A program made the translations under genes and the position numbers. The notes beneath the pieces are model-generated. The model saw only the letters and a list, made by a program, of their open reading frames with translations. It had not been told where the DNA came from and made no database searches. A stretch of DNA of 64,000 nucleotides, taken from assembly GCA_030490835.1 (NCBI GenBank), contig CM059973.1:56052008-56116007 (forward strand). Reading direction: 5' to 3'. The stretch is from Annona cherimola (Eukaryota; Streptophyta; Magnoliopsida; Magnoliales; Annonaceae). This document shows positions 1-9,734 of the stretch, in pieces. The stretch's first letter is position 1. Each line of letters begins with the position of its first letter.

Positions 1-1380
1 ATGATTTTTAGTACAATGTTAAAAAAGTGAATTAAAAAGGTTTTGTTTTAATCATCAATGTAGATCTAAAGTGGGGTCCATCTTCATTACTATTGAAGCA
101 TATCCCAATTTTAAATACATGAACCTATGAAGTAGACTTGTATAATTTTTTATTTTATCTCCATAATAATACAAACTAATATCTAGAAGTGTATGCTCTA
201 CAAAAATTACAAATCATATGAGAAGTAAAGAAAAACGCTCTACATACATCTTGTGACAAGGTTTTACATTTTAAATATTAAAATACCTTAATTTTCTATT
301 ATTATACTTATATTTTCAAGATGTTTTTAGATATTTCCATACAGTTAATCAATTTATTTTATTAGTATTCTCTTTATTCTATTATTACTCTTATCACAAC
401 ATATTATGATTTTCATTTTTTCAAAAAAAATTTCATTCTAATTTTTAAAAATGGATCGATTTTGGTACAAACGTTTGTATGCTCTAGTTAAAACGTACAT
501 GCTTCATCTACCATTCGTTCGAAATGGATAGCTAGGATGTAAAGAAACGACGATGTGAAAAATATGAAACTTTTAGCTTTTTGCTCGTACATAAGGCTTG
601 GAAAAGATTGATGTTTTGGTAACTTTAATGATTTTTTGCATTTTGATGTCTCTAACTTTACCTATTTTTTTTTTAACTCACAAGTTTTGCATATTTATTT
701 TCTTAAGCTATGTAAGTTTACCTTTTTTCTATTTTCAACCCTAGAGTTCTTCGACATCAAAATACCTAATTAATAACTATTATTTGTAAATGAAAAGACT
801 AAAATGCCCTTACGGCTTAGTTGAATCGACTTAGATTTGCAGATAGTGTTATTTTTGTTCTACACAAATTGTTCATAAATCGACCTATATATGTGTAGAG
901 GAAGATTTTGTATGACTCAGTAGAGTCATATGAGTTGACTCATTTTAAATTTGCAAGCAGTATGATTTTTATTGTGACCAAGTTGAGTTGACCTATTTTA
1001 TAAGTTGACTCCTTTTAAGTACAATATTGTTATTAAAAATTCGTATTGTAGATATTGACAAATTTTCATTCGTTTGATGACTTGTATTAATGACAGAGTT
1101 TAATACACAAAGAAGGTGAATTTAGAGGGTTTATAAAATAAATACGTAGAGTTAGGAGGACTGAAATACAAAAAACCTTGGATTTAACCTAAAAAAGATG
1201 AAGCATGATATATAGTTTGTGGGTTGAATCTAGGGGTGAGAATTGGGGTAGGCTGTACCAGGTCAAGGCTTACTCAACCATAACCTTGCCATTTAAAATT
1301 TTTATTTAACTCTATTTTTATACCGGCCGGGATAATGTTTATTTGATCATCACGTTTTTCAATAGATCTTGAGTTGTTTT
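1..1380. other. AT-rich intergenic DNA, no gene seen
   Basis: I see no coding region, RNA gene or clear element boundary here. The stretch is very AT-rich with many homopolymer runs. The last five bases (GTTTT, 1376-1380) are the left copy of the target duplication of the solo LTR that follows. Confidence 0.6.
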
Positions 1381-2609
1381 TGTTGATCATATGCTTGCTT
1401 TAAGAATGATTAATTTGATTTTGATGATTAACAAATAATTGAAATATCATTAAAAAAGATCTAATAAATTTGTCTAAGTGTTCTCAGATATTTTGTCTCT
1501 AATTATGTGTATAAAAATGAAAATGTGAAATAATTTAAGTTTCAAGATCTCAAGTTTATGAATTGCAAGTTCAGCAAAGTGAAGTCTCAGCCCAAGTCGA
1601 CTTCACTTGCGACTTGAGTGAAGTCCCAGACCCAAGTCGACTTTGCCTGCGACTTGGGTGAAGTCTCAACCCAAGTCGACTTCGCCTGCGACTTCGAAGG
1701 TAAATTTTTGGACAGCAAGTTTTAACAAGACGAAGTCGCATCCCAAGTCGACTCCACTCATCCGAAGTCGACTCCACTTGCGACTTCAACTCATAACGGT
1801 CGAAAATCCGAACGTTGGAGCTCTAGATGCACGTGAACCTCCACTCCAAACGGCTAGATCATTTTTTCTCAATATATACCATTGATGTATGAACATGAAG
1901 AGTAGAGAGAAGGAGGAAAGAAAGAAGAAAACATAAATTAGGCTTTCATCTTCTAATATTCAAGTGTGTTGAAGTTATTTGAACAACTATTGAAGCTTCA
2001 AGTGCTACAACTTCCAAGTGTGCTTCCAAGATTATCATCTCCACATGATAAGGAGCTTCCGGAGCTTATCGAATACGCGTTGTAAAGTGTAATTTCTCTT
2101 TTCTCTATTTATTTTGTATTGTTGCCTTGAATCGGTGTTGGAGACCGAATTCAAGAAGAAGCAAAACGGGGGGTTGGTTGAGTTTGTCTCACTAACGGGT
2201 TTTGCTTGTTTGGTTTGAGTTTGTCTCACCAACATATTAAACTTGGTTGGTTGGAGTTGGTCTCACCAACAAATGATTGTTGTATATGCCCCATAGAGCT
2301 AGAATCTAGAAGAGAGCGAGTGCTCTAGATTATATTGAATATACAATAGTGGAACCCAAGACACAACGGGTGTGTGCTTGGAAAAGTGGAGTAGGGAAGG
2401 TTGCCCGAACCACTATATATTGTTATCTCTTGTGTGAATTGATTGGTTACATTTTTATATTCCATTTGCACCCTCTCATTCTATCTCATATCACGTTTCA
2501 TTAAGGGGATTGAAATTATAAGGGGTTAAGTTTTAATTTACCAAAGAATTTTTCAAGAACCCAATTCACCCCTCCCTTCTTGGGTTTTGCCATAAACTCA
2601 GGACCAACA
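1381..2609 (+). mobile_element. Solo Sirevirus-type (Ty1/copia) LTR
   Basis: The element starts with TGTTGATCAT and ends with ACCAACA, so it has the TG...CA ends of an LTR. It is flanked by a perfect 5-bp duplication, GTTTT, at 1376-1380 and 2610-2614. The body matches the LTRs of the Sireviruses further right: the phrase TTTTGATGATTAACAA near the start, an array of AAGTCGACTT and TGCGACTTG motifs at about 1580-1790, the segment around 'agctagaatctagaaga' (2288-2313), and the terminal 'aacccaattcacccctccc' before the end. No internal region or second LTR is attached. With an intact target duplication this means a solo LTR left by LTR-LTR recombination. At about 1.23 kb it is shorter than the 1.58-1.71 kb LTRs of element A. 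Confidence 0.9.
1580..1790. repeat. AAGTCGACTT palindrome array in the solo LTR
   Basis: Five copies of AAGTCGAC lie here, the first being the perfect 10-bp palindrome AAGTCGACTT. They alternate with TGCGACTTG, the reverse complement of CAAGTCGCA. The same array recurs in every Sirevirus LTR in the window. Arrays of short palindromes in the LTR are a described hallmark of Sireviruses, and this is a family-specific version of them. Confidence 0.85.
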
Positions 2610-2857
2610 GTTTTGGGATGACAGTTTAGTCAAAAAATACAAGTCAAGTACTATGGTTTTAAGAATTTATACACATATCAAATATAAAGACAATTTTATG
2701 TTAAACATAAGAGTATATTTAAGAAGTGGTAAAACTTTTGATGAAATATTTTCAGTGTAAAATTTTTGAAATGAGATAAAATGATATGATACGATAGAGA
2801 TAATGATGAAGAGTAAAGAGAATAAATCTAAAATAGATAGGTTAGTTATACAGGTAG

Positions 2858-3460
2858 TTGTCATGCACAGACCCGAAAAAATGACAATTGGGCCTGACGT
2901 ACAGAGCACACTGACCCAAAAAATGTCCATTAAGCATGTGGGCTATAGGCCTCACAGTGTGATAATGTCCGCTCTGGCTTGACAACTTAGTTACACGACT
3001 TTAAAACCTGTCATATCATATTAAACTTGAGACTCTCTCATAATCTACCAGGAACTTTCTCCCCTTTTTGATGTGGGATTCGGCTTTGAGCTATTGCAAG
3101 ACCACCAGCTTCCGCTTAATCCGTCCCTGAACTACAATCCAACTCTAGGCTTCTGCCTGCAACCCTAACTTTCACTAGTTAATTCTTCGAGCCATATCTA
3201 CTGGAGGAGGAGCCTCTCTGATACCACTTGTCATGCACATACCCAAAAAAGCAACCATTGAGCCTGACACACAGAGCACACAGACTTAGAAAATGTCCAT
3301 TGGACTTATGGGCTTCATAGTGTGATATTGTTTGCTCTGGCTTAACAGCTTAGCCGCATGACTTTAAAACGCTCACACCATATTGAACTTGAGACCCACT
3401 TATAAACTACCAGGAACTTTCTCTCCTTTTCCATGTGTGATTCGATTCTGGGCTATTACA
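2858..3460 (-). mobile_element. TRIM: complete miniature LTR retrotransposon
   Basis: Two direct repeats of about 240 bp (2858-3098 and 3228-3460) share the start TTGTCATGCACA and the end GCTATTRCA, and enclose only 129 bp. On the minus strand a match to the initiator methionine tRNA primer site, TGGTATCAGAG, lies immediately inside the repeat (plus coordinates 3216-3226). The element therefore reads on the minus strand. There is no coding sequence. A 5-bp duplication, GGTAG, flanks it at 2853-2857 and 3461-3465. This combination (short LTRs, tRNA-Met primer site, no ORF) defines a terminal-repeat retrotransposon in miniature. I cannot assign a named TRIM family. Confidence 0.9.
3216..3226 (-). 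other. Primer-binding site of the TRIM (tRNA-iMet)
   Basis: The reverse complement reads TGGTATCAGAG, the standard plant LTR-retroelement primer site for initiator tRNA-Met. It lies one base inside the LTR starting at 3228, and it fixes the minus-strand orientation of the TRIM. Confidence 0.85.
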
Positions 3461-3595
3461 GGTAGTTGTATAGAAATGATTGAAAAATAGAATAGTTATA
3501 TAGGAATATGTAAAAAATAATTAAAAAATAGGGTAGTTATGAAAGGTGAAAAATTTTAGGTTGAAAAGTTTTGTTTACTCCCAAACATGCCCTAA

Positions 3596-3989
3596 ATATT
3601 ATATACTTCAATATTTTACTAATTAAAAGAAACAAACAACGTTACTAAAACAATATATGAGTAAATTTAGTGTAACTTTATTAAAATTAAAAATGATCTT
3701 GCCATTTTTAAAAATATTTACCTAAAAATAATATTATTTTTTACTAGTATCTCCTAAATATTGAAAAATCTTCAATTATGTATAATAGTTAATCATAAAC
3801 AATATGATGATTTTGAAAGAAAATAAGAATTAAATTTAAAATATACTTATAATTTTTAATAAACGAATATATGTGAGATAGGTCGGAATTCTTAGTATTG
3901 GCATTGATTGACCCATTTTAATTCTATTTTTGAATTTAAATTAAAATCTTTAACATATTCCAATACATGGTAAAAAAATATTAAATTTT
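3596..3989. other. AT-rich spacer, nothing recognised
   Basis: No ORF, repeat boundary or RNA gene that I can support lies between the two MITE clusters. Confidence 0.5.
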
Positions 3990-4492
3990 AAATGTATTTG
4001 GGAAATAACAAAACTTTTAGTTGTAAAAGTTTTTGAATGGAAAGAAAATAATGCGATATGGTAAAGATAATAATGAGGAATAAAGAGAATAAAGTTAAGA
4101 TAAATATTTTAATTATATAGTTGGTTATGTAAAAATGATAAAAAATAAGATAATCGCATAGGAAGATGTGAAGAAATGATTAAAAAATATGGTATTTATC
4201 GAGAGTGAAAAATTTTAGAGTAAGGGTGTTTTTGTTTTTTTATCAAAAGTTTTCAATTAAAACTTTTTCACTATCTACAACTTACCATATTTTTTTAATT
4301 ATTTCTTCACATCTTCATATATAAATTAAAATATTTTTCAATTATTTTTATACAACTATCCATATAACTAACCTATTTATTTTAATTTTATTCTCTTTAT
4401 TTCTTATAATTACCCATATCATATCATTTTCTCTCGTTTCAAAAACTTTTATACCAAAAATCTTTTTATCTAAAAGTTTTATCGCTCTTCAG
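3990..4492. mobile_element. Two degenerate Tourist-like MITEs in inverted orientation
   Basis: The left part (about 3990-4220) reads in the forward MITE orientation, with 'aataaagagaataaagtt' and a diagnostic 3' 'gtgaaaaattttagag'. From TAA (4221-4223) a second copy, starting GGGTGTTTTTG, runs in the opposite orientation with complementary phrases such as 'taacctatttattttaatt'. A TAA at 4493-4495 closes it. The right terminal repeat of the inverted copy and the 3' end of the forward copy are eroded, so the boundaries are approximate. Confidence 0.6.
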
Positions 4493-4495
4493 TAA

Positions 4496-5101
4496 GGGTG
4501 TAAATAGGGTTGGTCTCAACCCGGACTTGCCTAACCCAATTTGATTCATAATAGGGTTGAGTTAAGCATTTTAGAAAAAATAAGTTATATAACCCAAATT
4601 GAACTGACCCAATTTCAAAAGTGAGTTGATTTGAGTTAGATGCTTGGGAATTTGACCTTACTTGATTTCATATATTAGTGTAAAATATAATAGATTATTA
4701 AAAAATAGTCGTATATTAATACATAATATATAAGAACTAACTAGACATTATTGCTTTAAAATAGAATCATTTAACGATTATTTTATTGTATAAGTTATAA
4801 ATTGGAAAATATTCCTATAAAGGAGTAATTTTTATTCTTTTACATAAATTTGTATTTTAAAATAAATTTAATTAAGGAAAATATATTTAAATATTATATA
4901 TTCATTAACTCGATTTCTAACTCAAATAGAACCAATTTCTATACAATTAAAATAGGATTGGGCTAAGATATGAAAAATAAAATTTTAAATAAAGTTGAAC
5001 TGTGATTTTATAAAATGGATTAGGATTTTATTTATTACAATTGGAGTCAACTGGACTCGATTCATACCCCACTCCTCAACCATACCCTAAAATTTTTTAG
5101 C
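4496..5101. other. AT-rich sequence with repeat character, no gene
   Basis: The segment opens with 'gggtgtaaatagggttgg' and closes with 'aaccataccctaaaa', which are roughly inverted to each other, so it may be a decayed non-autonomous element. No ORF of note is present. Confidence 0.35.
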
Positions 5102-5104
5102 TTA

Positions 5105-5365
5105 GGGTATGTTTGGGAATGGATAAAACTTTTGACGAAAAGTTGTAGAGAATAGAAGTTGTCAAATGATATGATTGATATGGATAATGATGAAGAATAA
5201 ATAAGGTAAAGTTGAAATAGATAGGTTAGTTGCGTTGGTAGTTGTGTAGAAATAATTGAAAAGTATGATAATTGTATAGGAAAATATGAAGAAATAATTA
5301 AAAGATAGAATAATTATGGAGAGTGAAAAGTTTTAGATGAAAAAGTTTTAATCACCGAACATACC
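5105..5365 (+). mobile_element. Tourist-like MITE with TTA duplication
   Basis: A compact 261-bp copy. It starts GGGTATGTTTGG, ends CCGAACATACC (complementary over 10 of 11 bases) and is flanked by TTA at 5102-5104 and 5366-5368. The internal phrases match the other MITEs of the window. It lies about 120 bp upstream of the exon-like region starting at 5485. Confidence 0.85.
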
Positions 5366-5484
5366 TTAGACATTTTTTTTTATCCGGTGCCAGACGCAGA
5401 AAAAGGTTCCGTTAGGAGCGAGTCCCGGTCGACACCCCCACTCTCCCGCGCCCGAGTTGGAGCTGATGCTGGAGGGACCAGAAG

Positions 5485-5757
5485 ATGACATCAAGCAGAA
5501 GCCCTGTTGCTGTCGTCTGTTGCTGCCTGTTGTTGCTGATCTGCTTGACTCATGCTGACCGGCATCCGGCGATTAAGAAGAACGGTGGGTTGAAACAGGG
5601 GCGATCAACATTTACAAATATCATCTACAGCTGTTGGATCGATTCGGCGGTCATCACTTTCGACGACGGGGATGTTCGATTGGGGCTAGAGATTTGGTCG
5701 ACGACGAATCCGTTGAAGATTATGGCGGAGGCAGAAATCGGCGGTCGCGCGATCTAG
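5485..5757 (+). CDS. Candidate small secreted protein or first exon, unknown
   Basis: An ATG opens a 90-codon frame with a textbook N-terminal signal sequence: a short polar start (MTSSRSP) followed by the hydrophobic core VAVVCCCLLLLICLTHA and a plausible cleavage after HA. Base composition is clearly higher in GC than the flanks, as expected of a plant coding exon. The frame ends at TAG 5755-5757, directly followed by GTGCC, a possible splice donor. The overlapping +1 frame is also open (5634-5984) and carries an acidic run ending in DY followed by RNRRSR. I do not recognise the family. It could be a free-standing small gene, or the first exon of the pieces downstream. Confidence 0.4.
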   Translation: MTSSRSPVAVVCCCLLLLICLTHADRHPAIKKNGGLKQGRSTFTNIIYSCWIDSAVITFDDGDVRLGLEIWSTTNPLKIMAEAEIGGRAI

Positions 5758-6081
5758 GTGCCTTACTAGCCTCACGAACGATGTTTTTGTTTAGCTTTCC
5801 ACGCATTCACTCGAAAACTTCTACGAATCTTCTTTTTCAATACCCTCTAATCAACCTATATAATTTTTTTTCTCTTAGGAAATGTTTGTCACTCATTTCT
5901 GAGTTGAATCTACAATGTCTTCGGTGTGCCTTTGGTCCACCCTGCTACAATTATAGAAAGCGAATCAGTTGCTGGTTGTTATGATTCGTTTTGGAGCACA
6001 ATGATTACATTTTAATCCATTCAGTGAAATATCATTTGATTGTATTATTAGTTTTCAAATTCCTTTTCCCCCATTATCTAG

Positions 6082-6286
6082 GCAGGATGCTCGAATCCTG
6101 AAGCCTTTGCATTGATGACTATGGATCCTTCTATAAGTGGGAAGGTATTATCTATTGCCATTCATTTTTACGAAAACAAACAGTTGAGACAATGTGGGTG
6201 CAACCATTTTTCATTTTTCATAAAAATTCATGTGAATTATAGACATATCTAAGGGAGGATGATAACTCTTCTGCTTGTGTTGAATG
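6082..6286 (+). CDS. Two exon-like segments of an unidentified gene
   Basis: The segment 6082-6144 is preceded by CTAG and followed by GGTATT. It has exactly 21 codons open in one phase, with residues AGCSNPEAFALMTM near its start. The segment 6243-6286 is preceded by TTATAG and followed by GGTAAA, and continues in phase with residues TYLREDDNSSACVE. Clean splice borders and a hydrophilic, non-repetitive composition suggest real or formerly real exons on the plus strand. I do not recognise the protein. The next candidate exon does not continue in the same phase, so the gene may be broken. Confidence 0.35.
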
Positions 6287-6314
6287 GTAAAATTTCTGTA
6301 TTACAACCTAATAG

Positions 6315-6605
6315 GAGCCAATTCCAAACCATGACTTATCAAGGAGCTCTCTTCGTGATGCATCTGTATTTTTCTTGGGCAAATTTTATGAGGGGTCTGC
6401 TGATCGGAGACAGAAAGCTTCTAGGCTTGTTTTTCGGATGCTATGTTATTCTTCTCTCTCTAGACATTTGCAGGATAATCAATTGCCTAAAACAATTTCT
6501 TCATCACTAGGAAACATGATCAGTCTTCATGAACTGTATGTCTGGGTTCTTTCTCTTTTGTGTGTATTTTCTCTTCGTGGTTGCTTATCTCTGTACTCCA
6601 AATGA
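6315..6605 (+). CDS. Exon-like segment, unidentified protein
   Basis: After a TAG acceptor at 6312-6314, one frame stays open through about 6600 and gives a protein-like stretch containing LRDASVFFLGKFYEGSADRR, then LVFRMLCYSSLSRHL and SSSLGNMISLHEL. The last part vaguely resembles a leucine-rich repeat (L..N.LP..I..SLGN...L..L), but the rest does not, so I do not call it an LRR protein. An internal GT at about 6538 may be the donor. Connection to the upstream segments needs a phase change, so either my exon borders are wrong or this is a pseudogene. Confidence 0.35.
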   Translation, partial: EPIPNHDLSRSSLRDASVFFLGKFYEGSADRRQKASRLVFRMLCYSSLSRHLQDNQLPKTISSSLGNMISLHELYVWVLSLLCVFSLRGCLSLYSK

Positions 6606-7780
6606 GTTAAAATTTAATAGAAACAAGGAAATTAATTTAAAATTCATGGATTTTTCCTTCTGCAGCAGTTTAATTAGATAGAAATTGTACCCGGAGCTTA
6701 CTCAGAAAATTTGTATTCTATTCTAATTTATAGCGGATGATATGAGTAATAAGACTCACAATTATAGTGGATGATATGATTAGTTTAGCATTGCTATTCT
6801 ACAAAGAAATCTCACTTTAATTGATCAGAATTTAAGGAGGGAATTCAGAAGTTCTGTGGAAGAGAAACAGTGGCGAATAGTAGCAATGGTATTGTGGAAG
6901 CACAAATGGACTCGGTAGCACTGTTCCTGACAAAGGCATGCCAGATTGTAGCCTGTTTGCACAACTACTTCTCTAACTTTGTTAGGCAGCTCAATGACTA
7001 TGTAGGTCATCAATAAATGTGCCCTCTCTCTTACACACATGCACGTTGCATTTATTTGACTCTTGGAGTTGCAACTTGAGCTGGATTGATTTTGGTTTTG
7101 CTTTGTCATTTGATTTTGGATCTCTCTCATTCTTGTCATCTCCTTCATTTTCTTCTGTTTGGGTTCCTTCTTTTTAGCTGATTCTTTTCTGGCTTTGTCA
7201 GGTTTGGAGCTTGGTTGGGAAACCCTCTTGTCTTGAGTTGGCTCTCTTATTTTCTAAAATCATGGAAATATCGTATATTTTGTGTTTTCTTTCTCTGTAA
7301 GAATTATTCTGTCGAAATGGAAGTTAGATTCTATTTCCTTTTCTCTTCTTCAATTTGTCAGTGTCGTATGCCAGCTTAACTATTCGACTTCCTAAAAGAC
7401 ACTATGGAAACATGAGAGGTTGTTTTTTAAGCTTAGTTAGAAGGATTCATTAGGGGTTGTGTTTCCACTATTCCCTAAGTTTTTTTTTTTTTAAAGTTAC
7501 TGAACAATTTGTTTGCTGATCTTACATTATATTTGGGTTTAGTGTTGATCGATTACGTTCAAGTTTCAACTGGATGCGTATCTCAAGCCTCAAGTCTGTT
7601 CGTAAGTCGTTTTTTGATATATGATATACCATCTGAAGTCTGAAACTCTATATATTAAAATATCACACTGATATGTCATTATTATTGACAAAATCTGGCT
7701 ACATGTGGGAAATTACATTGGCCATTTAACTTTTCTTGCTTAGCAAATGATTTTATGCTCAATACACATATTTTTACCAA
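6606..7780 (+). other. Intron-like region of the exon cluster
   Basis: Mostly T-rich on the plus strand, as in plant introns. Short open pieces occur at 6840-7010 (frame containing VALFLTKACQIVACLHNYF) and 7540-7605 (frame containing RLRSSFNWMRISSLKSV, followed by GTAAGT). Either could be an exon of the same unidentified gene. Neither is recognised. Confidence 0.3.
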
Positions 7781-7786
7781 TTTCAG

Positions 7787-7992
7787 GGAGCTATTAATTT
7801 CATTTGGCTGGGCAACTGGTCAGAAACCTCAGCAGATCATTTTCTGCAAGTATGTTTGTTATTGATGCCTGCTATATTTGGATGACATTTTTAAAACTTT
7901 GCTATTGATCTTCTGTTTGTATGTGCGGAGATGGTGTAAGTGAAGGACAGTTTTATCCAGTTTTATTGTATGAGGTTAACGCAATCCAAAAG
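7787..7992 (+). pseudogene. ARGONAUTE Piwi-domain fragment (two exons)
   Basis: The segment 7787-7849 follows TTTCAG and precedes GTATGT, and encodes ELLISFGWATGQKPQQIIF. The segment 7929-7992 encodes DGVSEGQFYPVLLYE and ends AAAAG before GTAATG. Together these match the conserved Piwi stretch of plant AGO proteins around 'RELLISF..ATGQKP..IIFYRDGVSEGQF', and the intron falls at the place known from AGO1-type genes. In intact AGOs this part lies in the RNase-H-like slicer domain. Only about 42 residues are present. I find no PAZ, no MID and none of the Asp-Glu-Asp-His catalytic segments nearby. The acceptor before the second exon reads GG rather than AG. I call it a gene fragment, by duplication or transposon capture, not a working AGO. 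Confidence 0.7.
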
Positions 7993-8690
7993 GTAATGGT
8001 TTGTGGAAGTGTTTTGGCTTTTTTGTTGTCAGTTAAATATTATGAGGTTTCACCCTCCATTTTGTGATTGTTTGAGGCTTGTGCATCATTCGAGCCAAAT
8101 TAACAGCCTCTGTTATTTTTGTCCAAAAGCGCTGCCATACCAAGCTTTTTGCCAATAATCATTCAGATCATCACTTGGGATAAATTCTGTATGTGTGAAT
8201 TTAAAAGTTGACTTGGGAGGTGATAACTGTTTTGGTTCGGTGTAAAAAGTGCAACTACCAATTTACAATTGTATTTGTATTAGTTTATAATGCTATATGC
8301 ATAGGTTTGGAGTGTGCTGTATGTCTTTACACGGTGGCGTTTGATAATGTGGTTGTAGTGGGAAGTAGGAAACAAATATTTTAAAGAGCGAATGATATAA
8401 ATATGATAAAAGTAAATTTGGAACAGATAAGATAGTTATGAGAAAAAATGGTTAGAATATAAAGTTAAAGTTGAGAAAGTAGAGTTATTAGATAACTAAG
8501 ATGTCAAATCATTTATAGGAGAATGTGTGAGAGAGAAAAGAAAACCATGGGATGCCATGAGAACGAATCCCACTTTAATTGTCAAATTTACCTTGTAACG
8601 TTTCATATTGTTTAAATATTCTGCCTATTACCATTTCTATATGCCGATGTGTAAATGTGTTAATGACTAATCCAATTTGGGCACTAATTA
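7993..8690. other. No gene seen; possible degenerate MITE at 8330-8530
   Basis: The stretch 8330-8530 carries phrases such as 'gaatgatataaatatgat', 'agaaaagaaaaccatgggatg' and 'aaatttggaacagataagatag', which recur in altered form at about 16880-17090. They may be two old copies of one small element. Terminal repeats were not found. Confidence 0.35.
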
Positions 8691-9273
8691 CATGTGTCTG
8701 GTTGGAAATAAAACTTTTTGATGAAAAGTTTTCAAGGTAAAAATTGTCAAGTTGATAGAAAATGACGTGATACGATAGAGGTAATGATGAATTATAAAGA
8801 GAATAAAGTTAAAATAGATAGGTTAGTTATATGGGTAGTTGTGTAGCAATGATTGAAAAGTAGGTTTGTTTGTATAGAAAATACGAAAAAATAATTAAAA
8901 AATATAGGGTAGTTATGGAGAGTGAAAAGTTTTAGATTGAGGGTGTGTTTGGTTGGAGGTAAAACTTTTAATGAAAAGTTTTTGGAGTAAAAGTTGTCAA
9001 ATCAATAGAAAGTGATGTGATATAATAGGAGTAATGATGAGTAGTAAAGAGAATAAAGTTAAAATAGATAGGTTAGTTGTATGGGTAGTTGTGTAGAAAT
9101 GATTGAAAAGTAGGGTAGTTTGTATAGAAAAATGTGAAAAAATAATTAAAAAATAAAATAGTTATGAAGAGTGAAAAGTTTTGTATTGAAAAGTTTTAAT
9201 TGACAAGTTTTGGCCCCAAACAAACACACCCTGAAAAGTTTTGGTTGACCTTTTTTTATGTCCCACCAAGTAC
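8691..9273 (+). mobile_element. Tourist-like MITE hosting a second copy of its own family
   Basis: The outer copy begins around ATGTGTCTGGTTGG (8692) and runs with the family's sequence to AGATTGA at 8940. It resumes at 9232 with TGAAAAGTTTTGGTTGAC and ends near CCAAGTACACC (9273), next to TAA. A complete second copy (8941-9231) lies between. Without it the outer copy is about 290 bp, like the inner one. Confidence 0.75.
8941..9231 (+). mobile_element. Intact Tourist-like MITE nested in the previous one
   Basis: This is the best-preserved copy, 291 bp. It starts GGGTGTGTTTGGTTGG, ends CCAAACAAACACACCC, and is flanked by TGA at 8938-8940 and 9232-9234. TGA departs from the usual TWA target. 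However, the pre-insertion sequence 'agattgaaaagtttt' is exactly the family's own subterminal sequence, so the duplication is credible. Confidence 0.88.
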
Positions 9274-9474
9274 ACCTAAACTTTCATCTAATGATGTTCT
9301 GCAATATGAGTTATTATTGCAGTATGCTTCTGTGATCTAGTCAAAACTTTGTTTTCTTATTCAAAGCTTTTGTGTTACCTTGTTTTAGGTAAGAAATAAT
9401 GGACTTAGTTAACAAAAGCAGGAAACAACCTATTGTGTTTTTTGATTTTTATTGATGCTCTAGCTAACTGATTG

Positions 9475-9645
9475 TTCAATGGTTTGTGCTTCTCAGCAAC
9501 TACTAACTCAACCTAGTGTGTCCATTGCAGCTACTAACTCAACTACTAACTCAAACTGTATATAAACATCCTTATGAGGATGGTGAGTGGAACCCTTCTA
9601 TTAACCAGAGTTCTGAAGGTATGATCTATGCCAAAATTTTCATCT
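9475..9645 (+). CDS. Exon-like segment with clustered TACTAAC motifs
   Basis: After CCATTGCAG (9522-9530) a frame opens through KHPYEDGEWNPSINQSSEG and stops at a GGTATG donor near 9620. Upstream and inside lie several copies of CTACTAACTC (about 9498-9560), which match the ideal branch-point heptamer TACTAAC. The protein is not recognised. This may be a further exon of the unidentified plus-strand gene. Confidence 0.3.
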
Positions 9646-9734
9646 TTGTAAATTTCTTTTTAGGTGTGCGTTGTGCACTTCCTTCTAGTGCCCGAGTATT
9701 AAGATATGATCAAGCCTGTTAGATGTTGTTAGAG

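Larger units (their letters stand above)
2711..3592 (+). mobile_element. Tourist-like (PIF/Harbinger) MITE, split by a TRIM
   Basis: This is a member of the commonest small element in the window. It begins GAGTATATTTAAG, ends CCCAAACATGCCC, and is flanked by TAA at 2708-2710 and 3593-3595. The 3-bp TWA duplication and the GGGTGTGTTTGG-type inverted ends fit PIF/Harbinger (Tourist-like) MITEs. The body carries the family's recognisable phrases, such as 'aaagagaataaa', 'aaaatagataggttagtta' and 'aaataattaaaaaatag'. A 603-bp TRIM sits inside it. Removing the TRIM and its target duplication leaves a MITE of about 274 bp, close to the other copies. Confidence 0.85.

Noticed and set aside
1643..1885. 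80-codon ORF and its minus-strand partner over the motif array
   Set aside because: Both frames are open only because of the repeated AAGTCGAC units, and the sequence is LTR DNA.
2858..3460. Cassandra-type TRIM carrying 5S RNA
   Set aside because: The LTR end TGTAATAG... recalls Cassandra's start, but I could not find the 5S rRNA internal promoter boxes, so the family is left open.
6480..6560. Leucine-rich repeat receptor
   Set aside because: Only one vague repeat-like stretch (SSSLGNM.SLHEL). The upstream residues in the same frame do not fit an LRR protein, and no kinase or further repeats follow.
6825..7148. 107-codon minus-strand ORF
   Set aside because: Gln/Asn-rich and Cys-rich low-information frame with no domain. 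It is antisense to a plausible plus-strand exon region and likely chance.
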